Positions 1-13,575 of a DNA stretch of 56,145 bases are shown here, in pieces. Both the position numbers and the translations under genes were made by a program. This DNA is from Pleurotus djamor (Eukaryota; Basidiomycota; Agaricomycetes; Agaricales; Pleurotaceae). The notes below the pieces were generated by a model, which saw only the letters and a program-made list of their open reading frames with translations, was not told where the DNA came from and did no database searches. The DNA lies in assembly GCA_029747585.1 (NCBI GenBank), contig JAPEVF010000278.1, positions 1 through 56,145 on the forward strand, given 5' to 3'. Positions within the stretch are counted from its first letter, which is position 1, and the number at the start of each line of letters is the position of its first letter.

Positions 1-236
1 GCGCAGAAAGGGGCCCCAGGATCTGTGGGACGGTGAGGCGGCGGTATGTGGGAAGGGCTGTGGGCGACCTACCTCGAGATGCCTGAGGAGTTGTTCTCTA
101 GTCCATCTGCTAACACAGATAGGATGGGAGTGTGAGAGAGGAGCTGGGGATGGAGTGGTGGCAAGGAAGATAGTTACCGCTTCTTGAGCTTGAAGGTCTT
201 TGACGCTGTCGACGACGATGACGACGACGAAGCCAT
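1..236 (-). CDS. 5' end of an unknown gene, running off the left edge
   Basis: A plausible first exon starts with ATG at 236-234 and encodes a Ser-rich then basic stretch (MASSSSSSSTASKTFKLKKR). It ends at 178 with a GT donor at 177-176. A 66-nt intron ends with TAG at 112-110. Exon 2 (109-73) continues in frame as RWTREQLLRHLE, and a second GT donor at 72-71 opens an intron that leaves the window. An acceptor three bases later (CAG) is also possible and removes one Arg. Only about 32 residues are visible and I recognise no family. Correct splice signals and an intact frame across the junction are the support; a chance match is possible. Confidence 0.35.
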
Positions 237-239
237 CGA

Positions 240-3200
240 GGGATGCGATGGTGGTGGTCAAGAAGAGAGAGTGCGAGAGAAGCTGTGGCCAGCGCAACAA
301 TGAAGGTCACTTACTATTCGCTCAGGGTGTCACGCGGAAGCAGAAATTGAAAAAGGAAATTGCGAGAAATGTTTGGGCCCGGACAGCCACTAAATTAAAT
401 TTGGACGGTTTCGTCCCAATTTCGCTGTCCGTTGTCCTCGTCGTCGCTGGCGTTGCTGTTGTTATATTATTCAACGTCGCCGCCGTCGTCAACACATCCC
501 TGGTCGCCGTCGTCGTGCATAATGCTCAAGGAGAATATTCACCGTCCAAAACTCGTGCATCCACGCCCCGGCACTTGCCAGGCCTTGGATAATATCATCG
601 CTCCGGACCGTCCACGGGTGCACACATTGCCCAAGAAGAATGCAGCCTTGACCTTGCTAGGACGCTCTTGAGGCCTTTTGTACAATTGCCTTCCCAAAGT
701 TTCTTGTCTTGGCCACTCCGTTTTCCCATCGTACAAGGCACCTCAAACTGAAACAGCTGTCCTCAAGCGGATAGCCTAACCAATAGTTCGGACTAGTTGC
801 TACGTTTAATAATTGTGAACACAACAGGACGGACGCCCGTTGCTGTCAGGCTCCGGAACAGGCCCTCGTCCACAAGTCTCGGTGCACAAGGTCACTGAAC
901 GTTCGCAATGAAATACCTCCCCGGCATGACCACCACCCAAACTTTTCGGAGGAACTTCTACTGCGTGTAGCGTTTCATTAATACTACCGCCAAATTGGTT
1001 ACTTATCGTGCAGTTATCCGTGGATCAACCAACAATCGCTCAGTGATAGGCAGTTATCTACCACTTCTATCCGTACTCGTGGCGCAGCTTCCCCATTACC
1101 CCAAGCCACTCTGCAGATGAGTTTTGCTTCATGTGAGCAAGGAACGAGGAACTCTTTCTAAATACCTTACACCCCTAGGCAAGCCTACAACCCCATTATA
1201 GAGCTACCCTGTACCCTCCCTTTTTTATCCATCTAACCTAGGTCAAGTAAGTTACAGTGTTTTCCACCATCATCGGACCTCTCCGCATCTGGAGCCAACA
1301 ATACTTGTTTCTATATTCTGCAATCCCCTCGGTACAGCACAGACTCACGGCGAAGATGTATATGCGAGCTTAACGGCGCGTAGCCATTACCTTCGCGGTG
1401 ATAGCTTCAAGCTTGAAGCTCGAGAGCCGAGCTGGTCCGATGTCAGCGCCAGCCCGAACTTCTCTTCGAAGGACTGATATCATATAAACTCCCTTCCCGA
1501 AAATCACCCACGAATAGCTCACTTCGCAAGAATTCTCCTCATGCCTCCTAAATGCTCCTGATGAAGCTCCTAGATCCACTAGCATCAATGAAACGTCCTA
1601 AACAACCTCACCCGTGCCCCCTTTGCGCAGACGCGGTGCAAACTACTCACCGGAATGGGTACGCTATGCCCGACGCCGTTTGGCATGTTTCGAGCTCCAC
1701 AGTTCCAGTCCCCATCCACAGATTTCTCCGGAAAGCTCGCTTCCACCATAATTCCCATGATCGACTGTTACCCATCAATGCATACCGTGGTATACATAAC
1801 GTCCGGTACGCACGCGGGATAACCTGCTGATATATCTGGGCGAATGAAGACGCTGCGTTTAGGTATATTATAGATCCCGATGACATGGTCGGGTACACTC
1901 TTTCCAGCGCCGCCAGCAGTGTCGACAGATAGCGTAGTTTTACCACTAACGAAAAGCATGCGTAGCCAACGTTGAGTCGATCATAATGCATCAGGCCTCA
2001 GGACGTGTTGTCCAACGCTAGACGATGCAAGCATCGACGATACGTATCTCGACTTTCCCAAATCGGCGCAATTAACCGAGCCTGGCCTGAGGCCCGAGGC
2101 CTGAGGACCGGGGCATTCGGCGTCCCTTCCTCCCGTTCCTCTTGTACCCATACACGAGGTCTTTATAAACTTCCAGGGGATCATAGTGTGGGCACCCTTG
2201 GGCACCACCGTCCATTGAGCTGAGGCGTCCAGTTATCGCATTGACTCCAAGTTCGTAGCATTGAAACGTTGGAGCCTCCCCCGAAGTACTTTTACCTGAG
2301 CTCCGGAAGCGTGCCTGACGGTCGGCTCCCTTGACCGAACCTATTCATTTAACATCCCATAAATCCTCTAAGTCCGAACCCGCAAGGGTACCATGACCGC
2401 TGTTCTTGGGCTGATGTAAACATCGAACAGAAAAATCCACACTAAAACACAATCCATGACTTTCCTCTTGTTTCGTCGCCATAACTGCAGTGCTCATGCT
2501 GTCCCCCAAACGAATCAAACGAATATTTTTAATTTCACCACATTTGCAACCACATCAAAGACACAAAACGCATAGATTCTTGTCGATCGGGTGGGAAAAC
2601 GTGGGATGGGTGAGAGACCTGATGCAGATGTGACTTGCTGATGATGGATCACGCATTCATGGATGATGGGAAGTTTCGAAATAGATCTATGCCCCGAACA
2701 AGTAAAAAGGAATAAAGGGAGAAAAACGTTCATCTCCCTTTCTCCGGTCATATGTCGTACGTCGTACGGCCACGGCCCACGGAGAAATGAATGCAGAATT
2801 TCCCATGTCAAGCTTCGAGCTAAGTTCTCTGCCTTACTGATGGGTATGTGTATATCGTCATCTATCTACTTTTAGACATTGCGGTGGTCGTTTCGTCCAG
2901 CTGACGGGCTATCATCTACTCAGCTCTGGTTGGTGGTTGGGAGAAATTTCCACCTCCAGGGTACCTCTCGCATTATTTCCCACCTGATCATGCATCATGA
3001 TGAATGGTCCATGGGTACCGTGACGATCATCCCGCTATCCCAAGTCATACAATAACATTGGAATCCTATAAATGAATTTAAACGCGGATGAACCTTTGCC
3101 AGTGCTAAAATGTCGGAATTTCTCTCGGATGAGCTCGAAGCCTTCAGTTCAAGGTGGGACGCCCCCCATCGTATGCATATGCACAAATTCAACCCCTCCA

Positions 3201-3778
3201 TATGGCACCATCTTTTGATCCATATCTCTATCTATTTCGGAAAGCGGGGAAACAAGCAAAAACCTTTCAACGCAAGAATGTGGCTCTGACTCTAGCTTTG
3301 GCCCCACATCCTTCGAGGCTTGAGATAGCTTTGATGATTGATGACTACTGCTGACTGTGAGCCTCTCTACCGCAATCCTCATACGCAATCCTGACTTCCG
3401 ATGACTGGAAGTTATTGTAATAGGAGCTTAGGGGCTCTGAATCGCGACCACGTGCTAGCGAGGAGCAGCGTGCTCAGTCGTGCCCAGCGTGATCCCATCG
3501 TCCTCCATGGAGAAAGAGTCAACGAAGCGAGGGACGGATCTCTTAGAGCCCTTGAGATTAGCGGAGGAGTCACAAATCTACTGCTGAGCACCATGATGCA
3601 TTCGACGCAGCTGGTCATACAGATGGGGAGGGATTTCTACTCACACAAGACTGTTAGATATGAGATATGTACGAAGGACGTCTGCACAGTACGACGAGGA
3701 GACCGCAGACAAAGGCAAAAAGCTCAGCAGATCGCAGAGGACGGCAGGCAGAACCCTTGGAACGTGGATTTGCTTCCG
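240..3778. other. Intergenic region with no supported gene
   Basis: Short overlapping ORFs occur on both strands, but none shows a recognisable domain, a consistent splice pattern or a good start context. The largest (3401-3859, 152 residues) runs into the hairpin element at its 3' end and looks spurious. I see no tRNA, rRNA or clear transposon coding sequence here. Confidence 0.55.
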
Positions 3779-4254
3779 CACTGCGTGAGGGGATTGGTTT
3801 TCCGCGCGGAAAACCTGGCAGGTCAAAACACACGGTCTTTGAATTCGTTTTCGCGGTAGAAAACGTTAGCTTCCCCTGTCGGAAAACTAGATAGAAAATA
3901 ATAACTTTTCTGATAAGTCTTCACAAAGGAAAACCAACGAGAAAACACATTGTTTTCTCCCGGGTTTTCCATTGGGNAAATCATTAGTTTTCTGGGAGGT
4001 AAACTAATTATACTCACTATATAATTTGGTTTCCCCTTTGTAAAACCAAAGGTCTTTCTGCGGGAAAACCACATAGAAAACAATGTGTTTTCTCGTTGGT
4101 TTTCCTTTGTGAAGACTTATCAGAAAAGTTATTATTTTCTATCTAGTTTTCCNACAGGGGAAGCTAACGTTTTCTACCGCGAAAACGAATTCAAAGACCG
4201 TGTGTTTTGACCTGCCAGGTTTTCCGCGCGGAAAACCAATCCCCTCACGCAGTG
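3779..4254. mobile_element. 476-bp hairpin (foldback/MITE-like) element
   Basis: The two halves are inverted copies: roughly 3779-3960 is the reverse complement of 4074-4254, nearly base for base, around a centre of about 115 bp. The ends read CACTGCGTGAGGGGATTGG and its complement. Just inside each end lies the perfect 20-bp palindrome GGTTTTCCGCGCGGAAAACC. The motif GGTTTTCC/GGAAAACC and close variants recur about twenty times within the element. It has no transposase, so it would be non-autonomous. Terminal CACTG with subterminal repeats recalls CACTA/EnSpm ends, but no target-site duplication is visible (ccg on the left, tta on the right), so the superfamily stays open. Two single N calls (3977, 4153) fall inside it. 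Confidence 0.8.
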
Positions 4255-4792
4255 TTAGTACTGAGGCCGTCACTACACGTTCCCTTTCGGTAACAGTGCT
4301 GCCTGTCCAGAGGGAACGAAAGATCATGGTGCCGAAACTACGTCGGAATCTCCGAGAGTCATCGACAACGCCGATGTGTTGCACCTCCACGGAATATGAC
4401 AGAAGGATGAGCGAAGTTTTGGGGTACTGAAGAATGCGGTACGAAGATATAGCTATAAGGGTTGCGGGAAAGAAGAATTGCATGGGTACGGATGCTAGTG
4501 GGTAATTGTTGCAAACGGGAAAGGGTAATACAATAGCTGGGTAACGTACAAGAAAGACGGTCACTACTTGAGTATGAGCGATACATGAATTCAGAAGAAA
4601 CTCGGCATTTTGGGTACAAGTGACGGGAAGGGGAAGGGAAGATGCACGACAGGCGTAAACAGCTAGGAGGTGGGGATGATGCTAGGTACGGGGATGCAGT
4701 TGGTACATTGGGAAGACATGGGATGGGCAACAGAAGAAAAAGAAAAGGACGACGGGGGTGACTTGGTACTCCCATACACCCGCCGGAGGTGT
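4255..4792. other. Gap between hairpin element and next gene
   Basis: No gene is supported. On the minus strand this is the 3' side of the next gene. Translations here show no ubiquitin-conjugating fold, which is relevant because that gene appears to stop before such a domain. Confidence 0.5.
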
Positions 4793-7087
4793 TCAATCCA
4801 TCATCTGTTGCAGAAGGAGGTACAATATCCCGTCGCATAGCGCATGAATCTTCTTCACAGTGGCCGGAAACTTGATTTTCCCCGCCAATTCCAACAACGG
4901 CCTCCGATGTCTCTCCAGCCCCTTCACAGCCTCATACACAGGCGGCGCCTTCGCAATAACACCCCCTTGCTCTCCTTCCCATGTAATCCTCCCTTCGCCC
5001 CGCATCCAACATCCGAGACCAACAGACTGATCAATCTTCGGAAGGGGGTCTTTGAGCAGGTCGGTCAGCCCAGAGTTGGACATGCATTTCAGCGTCGCGA
5101 GCACGGCGCAGTACAGGTCGCTGTGAGCCACCCAGTCACTGACATTCCGATTCCCCAGGAGACTCTCCAATACCTCCGGCACACACGACATGAGGAACAG
5201 GTGTTTGACCGATGGATGATGTTGATGCGTATCGTCCTCCTCCGTCGGTGGTTTCAAAAAAGCTTCCAGCGTCTTCATCGCTCCGATGATCGTCTTCTCC
5301 CATTCCGTCGTCGACGGTGCGGTCAGCCGAGCCGCAACGACGTCGTTGAACTCTTGACGAACGGCACGACAGCCCGAGTCCGAGATTTGAGCATGTGCGC
5401 GGTAGGCGTCGTCAAAGCTGACGAGCGTCTCGAATATGGCGATGGCACGACCTTCGGGACAGCAAGAGCTGATGTGACAGGTACGGCCTGAGCACCCCGG
5501 GCGGCAAGAAAGTGCTATCGAGCACCCTCTACAAGAAATCGCAGAGCAAGAGGAGCAGGAGGCGTGCATGAAATCTACCAGCGCGATAGGCGGGCACTTG
5601 TAGCCAGCAAGGTCAATCTATGGATAGGGTAAGTAACTGCAACTGGTCAGAAAAAGAAGGGGATGTACGTGATGATGCTGTGAAACCATAGCAGACCCAC
5701 ACCGAGGGCACGCCCTACTTCCGACAAAGAGGTCACGGAAATGCAGCAGAACCACGTCGGGACGTGACGTATCCACATCATCCTCTATTAGCGGGTACAT
5801 CTGCTTGGGTCGATGGTTGATACTCGCAGGGGTGGAGGTGCCGTTTACTGAGGGCGTAGACGTTCGAGTTCTACTCCGTTCTCGGCTCGCGTGGTCCGAA
5901 GGTTGAGGGGATGGTGGGATGGGTAGCAGATTCGGTCTTGAGGAGGGATGGCGGCTGCTCTGACGGTGATTATGGTATGTCTGCGACGGCGGGGAATCTC
6001 GGTCATCAATGAGGAGATCGTCCTCTATTAGAGGCGACGACTCGGGTATGTCCATAGGTCGACTCATGGAAAGACCAGAAGGAGGGAAGGGGTTGGAAAC
6101 CGATCTGTAGTGGGTGGCATCGTTCCGAGTAACAGCTTCGCTAATGATGTCCGGTTGGAGTGATTCAACATTCCATGCTCGTGCCAGACGTCTAGCGATG
6201 ACTTCGTCGGGTGCGTACCGTGGGTTGGCGGCGTTAGCGGCAGCGGCAGAGGCCCTACTATGAGGCCGAGAAGCCATGTCCATCGCTGGGGTACCTGTCC
6301 TTGAAACTCCGTTCGTATGGTTCCCATTACTGGCTGGATTGACTACAGGCCACCGTTCGTATCGAGGGGCGGTACTATTAGGTCTTGAAGGCGGGTATGT
6401 GGTTGCAGTAGAACCAGGTAGATTCATGGGGCGACTGGATACACGAGATGATGTCCGCTGCGGTATAACGACTGGGCTCGTAGGTCGCCTGTCATTGTAT
6501 GATGCAGACGCGGAAGGGGGAGGTCCTGAGCCGTCAGAAGGGTACCGTAAAGGCGATCCATACTGAGGTTGGTCGGGCGGGCGACCATTTGCAGCAGCTG
6601 ACATGGATGATCTGCTGGGTGCTCGTGGGACAGTCCGTACGTCCGCTGCACTTGGCGGCCTCCATATCTGATACTTCTGCGGCGCTGAATCACTCCTCTG
6701 CCTCGCAATCTGCCCTGGCGTATTCGCCCTCCCAGGATATCCTAACCCAATCCCCGTCCCCGGCGACCGCACTGAAGCCTGCGAAGGTGGTCTGGGCGAG
6801 TTCCGATGCGTCTGAGACCAATCCAAGAGTTCGTCTTCGGCGATGGCGTGAGCTATTGCGACATCTGATGAGATGTCCTCGCGGCGATGTCTGCTTGACA
6901 GCATCTCGTAGATAGCTTGTGAACCATCGTCTGGGTAAGCACCACGATCTCGTGGATTCGCTGTAGTGATAGGCGTATTGGATCTGCTGGCACCTCGAGG
7001 CCTAGGGTGCATCGGCGTATATGGGCTTCTGGGCCTCGTGTTTTGAGGAGATGAAGGTGCGGCCGAACCAGGACGTGAGTAAGACAT
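4793..7087 (-). CDS. Cys-rich protein resembling the N-terminal part of a fungal UBC(E2)-core family
   Basis: Two exons: 7087-5669 and 5617-4793, joined by a 51-nt GT..AG intron in phase 0, giving 747 residues. Residues 1-450 are Ser/Pro/Arg-rich and probably disordered. A Cys cluster follows: CPRC at 460-463, then Cys 481, 494, 497, 502, 505, 511, 515, 520, 525 and 526, likely a RING/IBR-like zinc site. The helical C-terminal part (phrases such as AIAIFETLVSFDDAY and HSDLYCAVLATLKCM) reminds me of Agaricomycete proteins that carry a BIRC6-like E2 domain further on. Here a TGA follows LLLQQMMD and no E2 domain is visible downstream, so the gene may be a truncated member or a shorter relative. 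It is divergent from NDUFS2. The family is inferred from memory of such proteins; that the gene is real is much surer. Confidence 0.65.
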
Positions 7088-7559
7088 TTAAGCGATATAG
7101 AATTGAGCCGCAATAAGCATTTATGGTCTGGCCGTCGATGAGAGCGATTACGAGTTCGCTGTTAGGGCCTCGTCGTCGTCGTCGATGATGATGATGGTAT
7201 ATTTCCCCGACGCCCCAGAGCGTGCGGGGAAGATGCACGAGGCGGNCGCCAAACAAATGAAAAAAAGCCAAAGTGAATGGCGCTCGTGTTTCCTTCAACT
7301 AGTTTTCTAGGAAGTTACTGCATCCCTTAAATTTGAAGTTTCGCGAGAAAATCAGTGAAACGCACGGAGAACATGGCGGTTGGGGCGGAAGAGGGTTTCT
7401 TGCGGAAGCTTGCAACTTGAATGAAGTTTGTAATTTTTCGAGCTTTCCACGTGATCTTAGCCCCTGAAATCACCAATCATGCCTACGTCACACAGTCACG
7501 GTCACATCCTTATTCCCGCCCCAATCCGACGCTCCCCATTGCAAACGGCGACGACGACG
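7088..7559. promoter_or_regulatory. Divergent promoter between the Cys-rich gene and NDUFS2
   Basis: About 0.4 kb separates two oppositely transcribed genes. It contains a CGT/GAT triplet run (7171-7197), a CACGTG E-box (7448-7453) and a CCAAT motif (7473-7477). The CCAAT lies directly before an upstream in-frame ATG at 7479, which favours the later ATG at 7560 as the NDUFS2 start. One N occurs at 7246. The regulatory role of the motifs is inferred. Confidence 0.45.
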
Positions 7560-9673
<2,114 letters not shown>

Positions 9674-9879
9674 TAGTCAGCTCTTGGAACAGGTCGCATT
9701 TGCGTGTAGAATATGGAGTAGTCCCATAGAACAAAGAGGCGTGGCTTTTTCGTCTTCATGAGCCTATGAGATCGGGTGTGCACTCCTCTGTCCGTACTAA
9801 GGGATCAAACAACCGTCCGATGCGTGTGGGCGGCGCGTTGAAACGTACCCTCAGCATATCTCATTGTATCGCCCCACGA

Positions 9880-10100
9880 GTTCTCACCTTTGCAGGGACA
9901 AAGCTTCGTCTTGCTTTCTACGGCATGGTGGGCTCGCTAACCCCGTTTCCCAGAGCATATGTTGTCGCCCAATACTGGAACGATTGCGAGTGCTACTCTG
10001 GTAATGTGTCCCCATGGTCCGTCCGAGGCTTTATCAGACTGACGACTGACGACAAGGCCCGTCTTGATAGAATTTGGTGTTCGGCCAAATCGATTGGTGG
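9880..10100 (+). pseudogene. Decayed duplicate of the last NDUFS2 exons
   Basis: This stretch aligns by eye with 9478-9680. Shared blocks, in the same order, are GTGGGCTCGCTAACCCCGT, then GCATATGTTG (the HML exon start), then TCGCCCAATACTGGAACGAT, CCATGGTCCGTCCG (inside the intron in the parent) and ATTTGGTGTTCGGCC followed by AAATCGATTGGTG (the last exon). The reading frame is lost. Because the intron is included, the copy arose from genomic DNA as a short tandem duplication about 0.4 kb downstream, not from mRNA. Confidence 0.7.
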
Positions 10101-12062
10101 CACTCAATGTCGTATACTCTATACCACATAAGGGCCGAACATAGCGTACAGTCGTCGCCGTAGAACATAGGTTCGTGTACCATGTTGGTCGTTTCGTACG
10201 TAATATGGCACTCCGGTTTCTCGGAATGACATGAGTAGTGGCGCACCAAGCATGTTTCGAGAATGTTTACATCGACACCCTTCTTATGGTACAGCCAGCC
10301 ATCGGCGGTCATTCCATCATACGACGCAAGTGTCATGGTCATCAACGGTCAGTTAGACAGAATCCATAGAGAACATTGCTGTCGACCCTTAATGCTTGCT
10401 AATGTACTAGGTGCAGACGCATTGTCGGGATTTCCACTGCTTTTACTCATCCTTTTGTTCTAACCGACGGTCTTCCCCGCCCGCTCTGCATCGTGTCCTC
10501 ATGTGCGTGAGTGGAGTACTGACTTATCGAGGATGGTGCTGTCCAGCGCAGTTGCTGTTTCCTTCCAACATCAATATCTGATGCAGGGACGTAAATTTCT
10601 TACATCAGAGGAGGAGACAATGAATGTGCACAGATATGGAGACACGCGGTTTACTTATCGTAACTTGGTAGGGCTGAAGTGGTTACCATACGTTGCGACT
10701 CGGTGAGCCACCTTCCTGGGTATTATCTGGAAGACAGGTTGATACGGACTCATTTTTTGGCATAAACTCGAACTTTTTCGTGAAACATACGACTGAGCCC
10801 ACCCGTTGCGAACCAGTTCCGTCCTTCAGCTCATCAACGCCGCGTTTCCGGCATATTGAACGAATTTCCCCTACGCTGCTTACGATAGGGCTGGAAGATG
10901 GCGGTTGTAGGGTCGAAGACGCGTTCTATTCTTAGAGACCACGTTGGAAACGCGCTGTTCAATTGAAGTAGTAAACTGTTTTTAGGTAGTTCCTTGATGT
11001 TATTTTGGGAAGTTCAAAGGCACCATCATCCCCTAGACGGTGAGGGCATGGAGTTGCTGACAGTCAAACGCGATCGTATTCAGCCGTGCTGCGGGAAATG
11101 TACTATTAGACAATAGAGGGGAGAAGTTAATGGGATTTGCTTGCGACGGCGTTGACGCCTTGTAGGGCCTTGAGATGAAGCTGAAAAGGACGATAGTATG
11201 CCTACGAAACGTTCATGGATTGCTTGGCGGTCTCGATGACATTCGGTACCGAATTTTAGAGACAAAGTACCGAATTGAGTAGTCGCGTCTTCGAGAAACA
11301 GAAAACGTGGAGAGGGAACACGTACCTGAACCCAATCGAACTCGGTTGTGCTTTTTGTCGCGGTTCCGATAACTTAGGAAGGGGAACTCCCGATCGCGAG
11401 TTCCCGTATATACAACCCGTTGTATCCTCGATGCGGTTAGAGTAACGACTAACATGGAAGGGTTTGGAGGCTGGTGAGAGGGTCGTGCATTCGCTTGATC
11501 CACGTCCTGTGCCGGAGACAATTGTGCTTGGTCCCGTTTAGATGGACACGATCGTTCGCATCAGGCCAAAGGACATTTTGCTGTGCCAGTTGATAGTCAG
11601 CTGGGCTTCGTGCGCAGCGTACGGGAGGAACATGGTCGAGGACGGAGGATTGACACATCGATAAGTAAGTCCTTACTGAGTAAGATACGTGTTCGACTTG
11701 CCTTACGGATATCATAGGCACTGTGAATCAATGCACTTGGTAGGCCTAGCGTTTAGACGTAACGCGTATTGAACTAAGTTCTGGGGTCGTTTCTGCGACC
11801 ATGTGGACGTCCATATACAAGTGTGTGCGCTGGTGTACTTGCAAGACCATTGTCGCCGGTATCTTCGATTACACGGTGGAAAAAGCAAGTCCCCAAGGCA
11901 GTTTTTGATGAACCACCGTTATTTCCCCGATTTTTTGAGGGCAACAAGTGCAAGGGTTGGAGGAGAATTCCCTGAGCCGGCTGAGGGGTGCGAATCTAGT
12001 AAATCAAGGTGATTGGCGCCCAATTCCGTTCGACCTGCGTTGGTTCGACTTGCTCTGCAACG
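10101..12062. other. Intergenic region with no supported gene
   Basis: No domain, splice pattern or RNA gene could be recognised on either strand. The largest ORFs are about 100 residues and unlike any family I know. The 3' part must hold the NIF3 promoter, but I see no clear TATA box. Confidence 0.5.
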
Positions 12063-13575
12063 ATGTCTGCTCTTTTCAAAGCCGTGTGCCGCTCTATGGA
12101 ACGCATTGCGCCACTACGACTTTCAGAAAGCTGGGATAATGTACGTGGTTTGCCTGTTTTTGCGCCTGGTTACGTTGGGCGGTTCTGTTCGGAGCTGATT
12201 TCAATTTTGTTGATGTGGCAACGATGACAGGTTGGATTACTTCTAGGTTCGGATCGCTTCTTCGAGTCCGGACAACCGTGTCCTTTTGAGCCTTACCAGA
12301 TAGCTCACGCCGAACCGGGCTCCTTTTCTAGAATCGCCTGTTGTAAAACCGAATCGGAAGACTGTCCTGTTGACCATTGAGTACGCGCAAACTATCTCCT
12401 CGTGGTTGGGAAGGCCGTGTACTCACTGGATGGACCGTTTAGTCTCACGACCGAAGTACTGGAGGAAGCAGTCCAGAAGAACACCTCAGCCATCGTCTCC
12501 TACCACCCGCCTCTTTTTCGTCCTCTCAAATCCCTGACACTCTCTAACCCTCTACAAACCTCCTTGTTACGCTGTGCTGCCGAAGGGATCTCTATCTACT
12601 CGCCTCATAGCGCATTAGATGGGGTCCATGGCGGTATAAACGACTGGCTCGCCCACGGTGTACTCGGAGACCAAGGCCTTGAGGGTGGGCGAATCGATTC
12701 CCTTGAAGGAGACAAGTTTTCTCCCACCGGCGAGAAAGAAGGCGGCGTTGGTAGACTGGTTACGCTCACTACTCCGATTAACATGGAGCTCTTGGAAACT
12801 CGTATCAAACGACATTTACGGATTGACCATGGTATGTCTTCCCGTTATTTTCACCCATATCACCGATCGTGGTCCACTCGGTTTCAGTTCCATTTCTGGC
12901 CTGATAACCTATCGTGTTCTCACCCAATCCGGTCGCCGAATCCAGCACCCTGACATTCGTGCATCGAATGTTTCATTCGTTTCCTGGTCTTTAAGTCCTA
13001 ACTGATGTTTGTTCCTAGTGCAAGTCGGATACGCCAAACCTGCGGGCAAAGACGGTCATGTACAAACAATCGCCATCTGCGCTGGCTCTGGTGGGTCAAT
13101 GGTTGTGGGTAAACCAGCTGATGTTTATTTCACCGGTGAAATGTCCCATGTGAGTCCCTCTTTACTACCCCAAAAGCGCTCCGCCGCGTCTGGCTTCCCC
13201 CTCCTTCCAATGTGTCATTGCTGACCCTTCTTCCGATAATATAGCACGAAGTCCTTGCCTCGATCGCTGGTGGTTCCAATGTGATCCTGTGTGAGTAATT
13301 TCTTTGCTTCTAGCGTGAGCTTTCAGCGTGTTCCTGTTCCTTTCCCTCGTTCCCGCGTTCATTAATTTCGATCCATTGAGTTATGTTTATTAATGAAACC
13401 TCTGCGAATAGGCGGTCATACCAATACCGAGCGTGGTTATCTACCTCTTCTCGCCAAACGTCTTACTGATGAACTCGGCCTTGAAATCGAGGGTTCCCCG
13501 ATTGCCAAGGGTGATCTGGACGGTTTCGAAGTAATCGTCAGTAGCGCCGACAGGCACCCACTCACGATCGTATAA
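12063..13575 (+). CDS. NIF3: NIF3 / DUF34-family metal-binding protein (NGG1-interacting factor 3)
   Basis: A conserved protein with a dinuclear metal site; its exact biochemical role is unsettled. Seven exons: 12063-12140, 12231-12246 (16 nt), 12332-12380, 12443-12831, 13019-13149, 13245-13290, 13412-13575. They join in frame to 290 residues, normal for eukaryotic members. The start MSALFKAVCRSMERIAPL and the SWDNVGLLL motif across the first intron are typical. Expected metal-site motifs are present: SYHPPLF (His69), SPHSALDG (His103, Asp107) and CGHTNTERGYL (His239, Glu243), as is the ADVYFTGEMSHHE segment in the second half. Introns are 62-187 nt, somewhat longer than in the NDUFS2 gene. 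The ATG at 12063 is the only start that gives the family N-terminus. The copy looks functional. Confidence 0.95.

Noticed and set aside
200..592. 130-codon ORF with a hydrophobic Val/Ala stretch
   Set aside because: It overlaps the better supported minus-strand first exon, and its composition comes from a GTC/GTT-rich run.
3667..4564. ORFs on both strands sharing a phrase such as FPRGKPGRSKHT
   Set aside because: The identity results from the inverted arms of the hairpin element, not from a duplicated protein.
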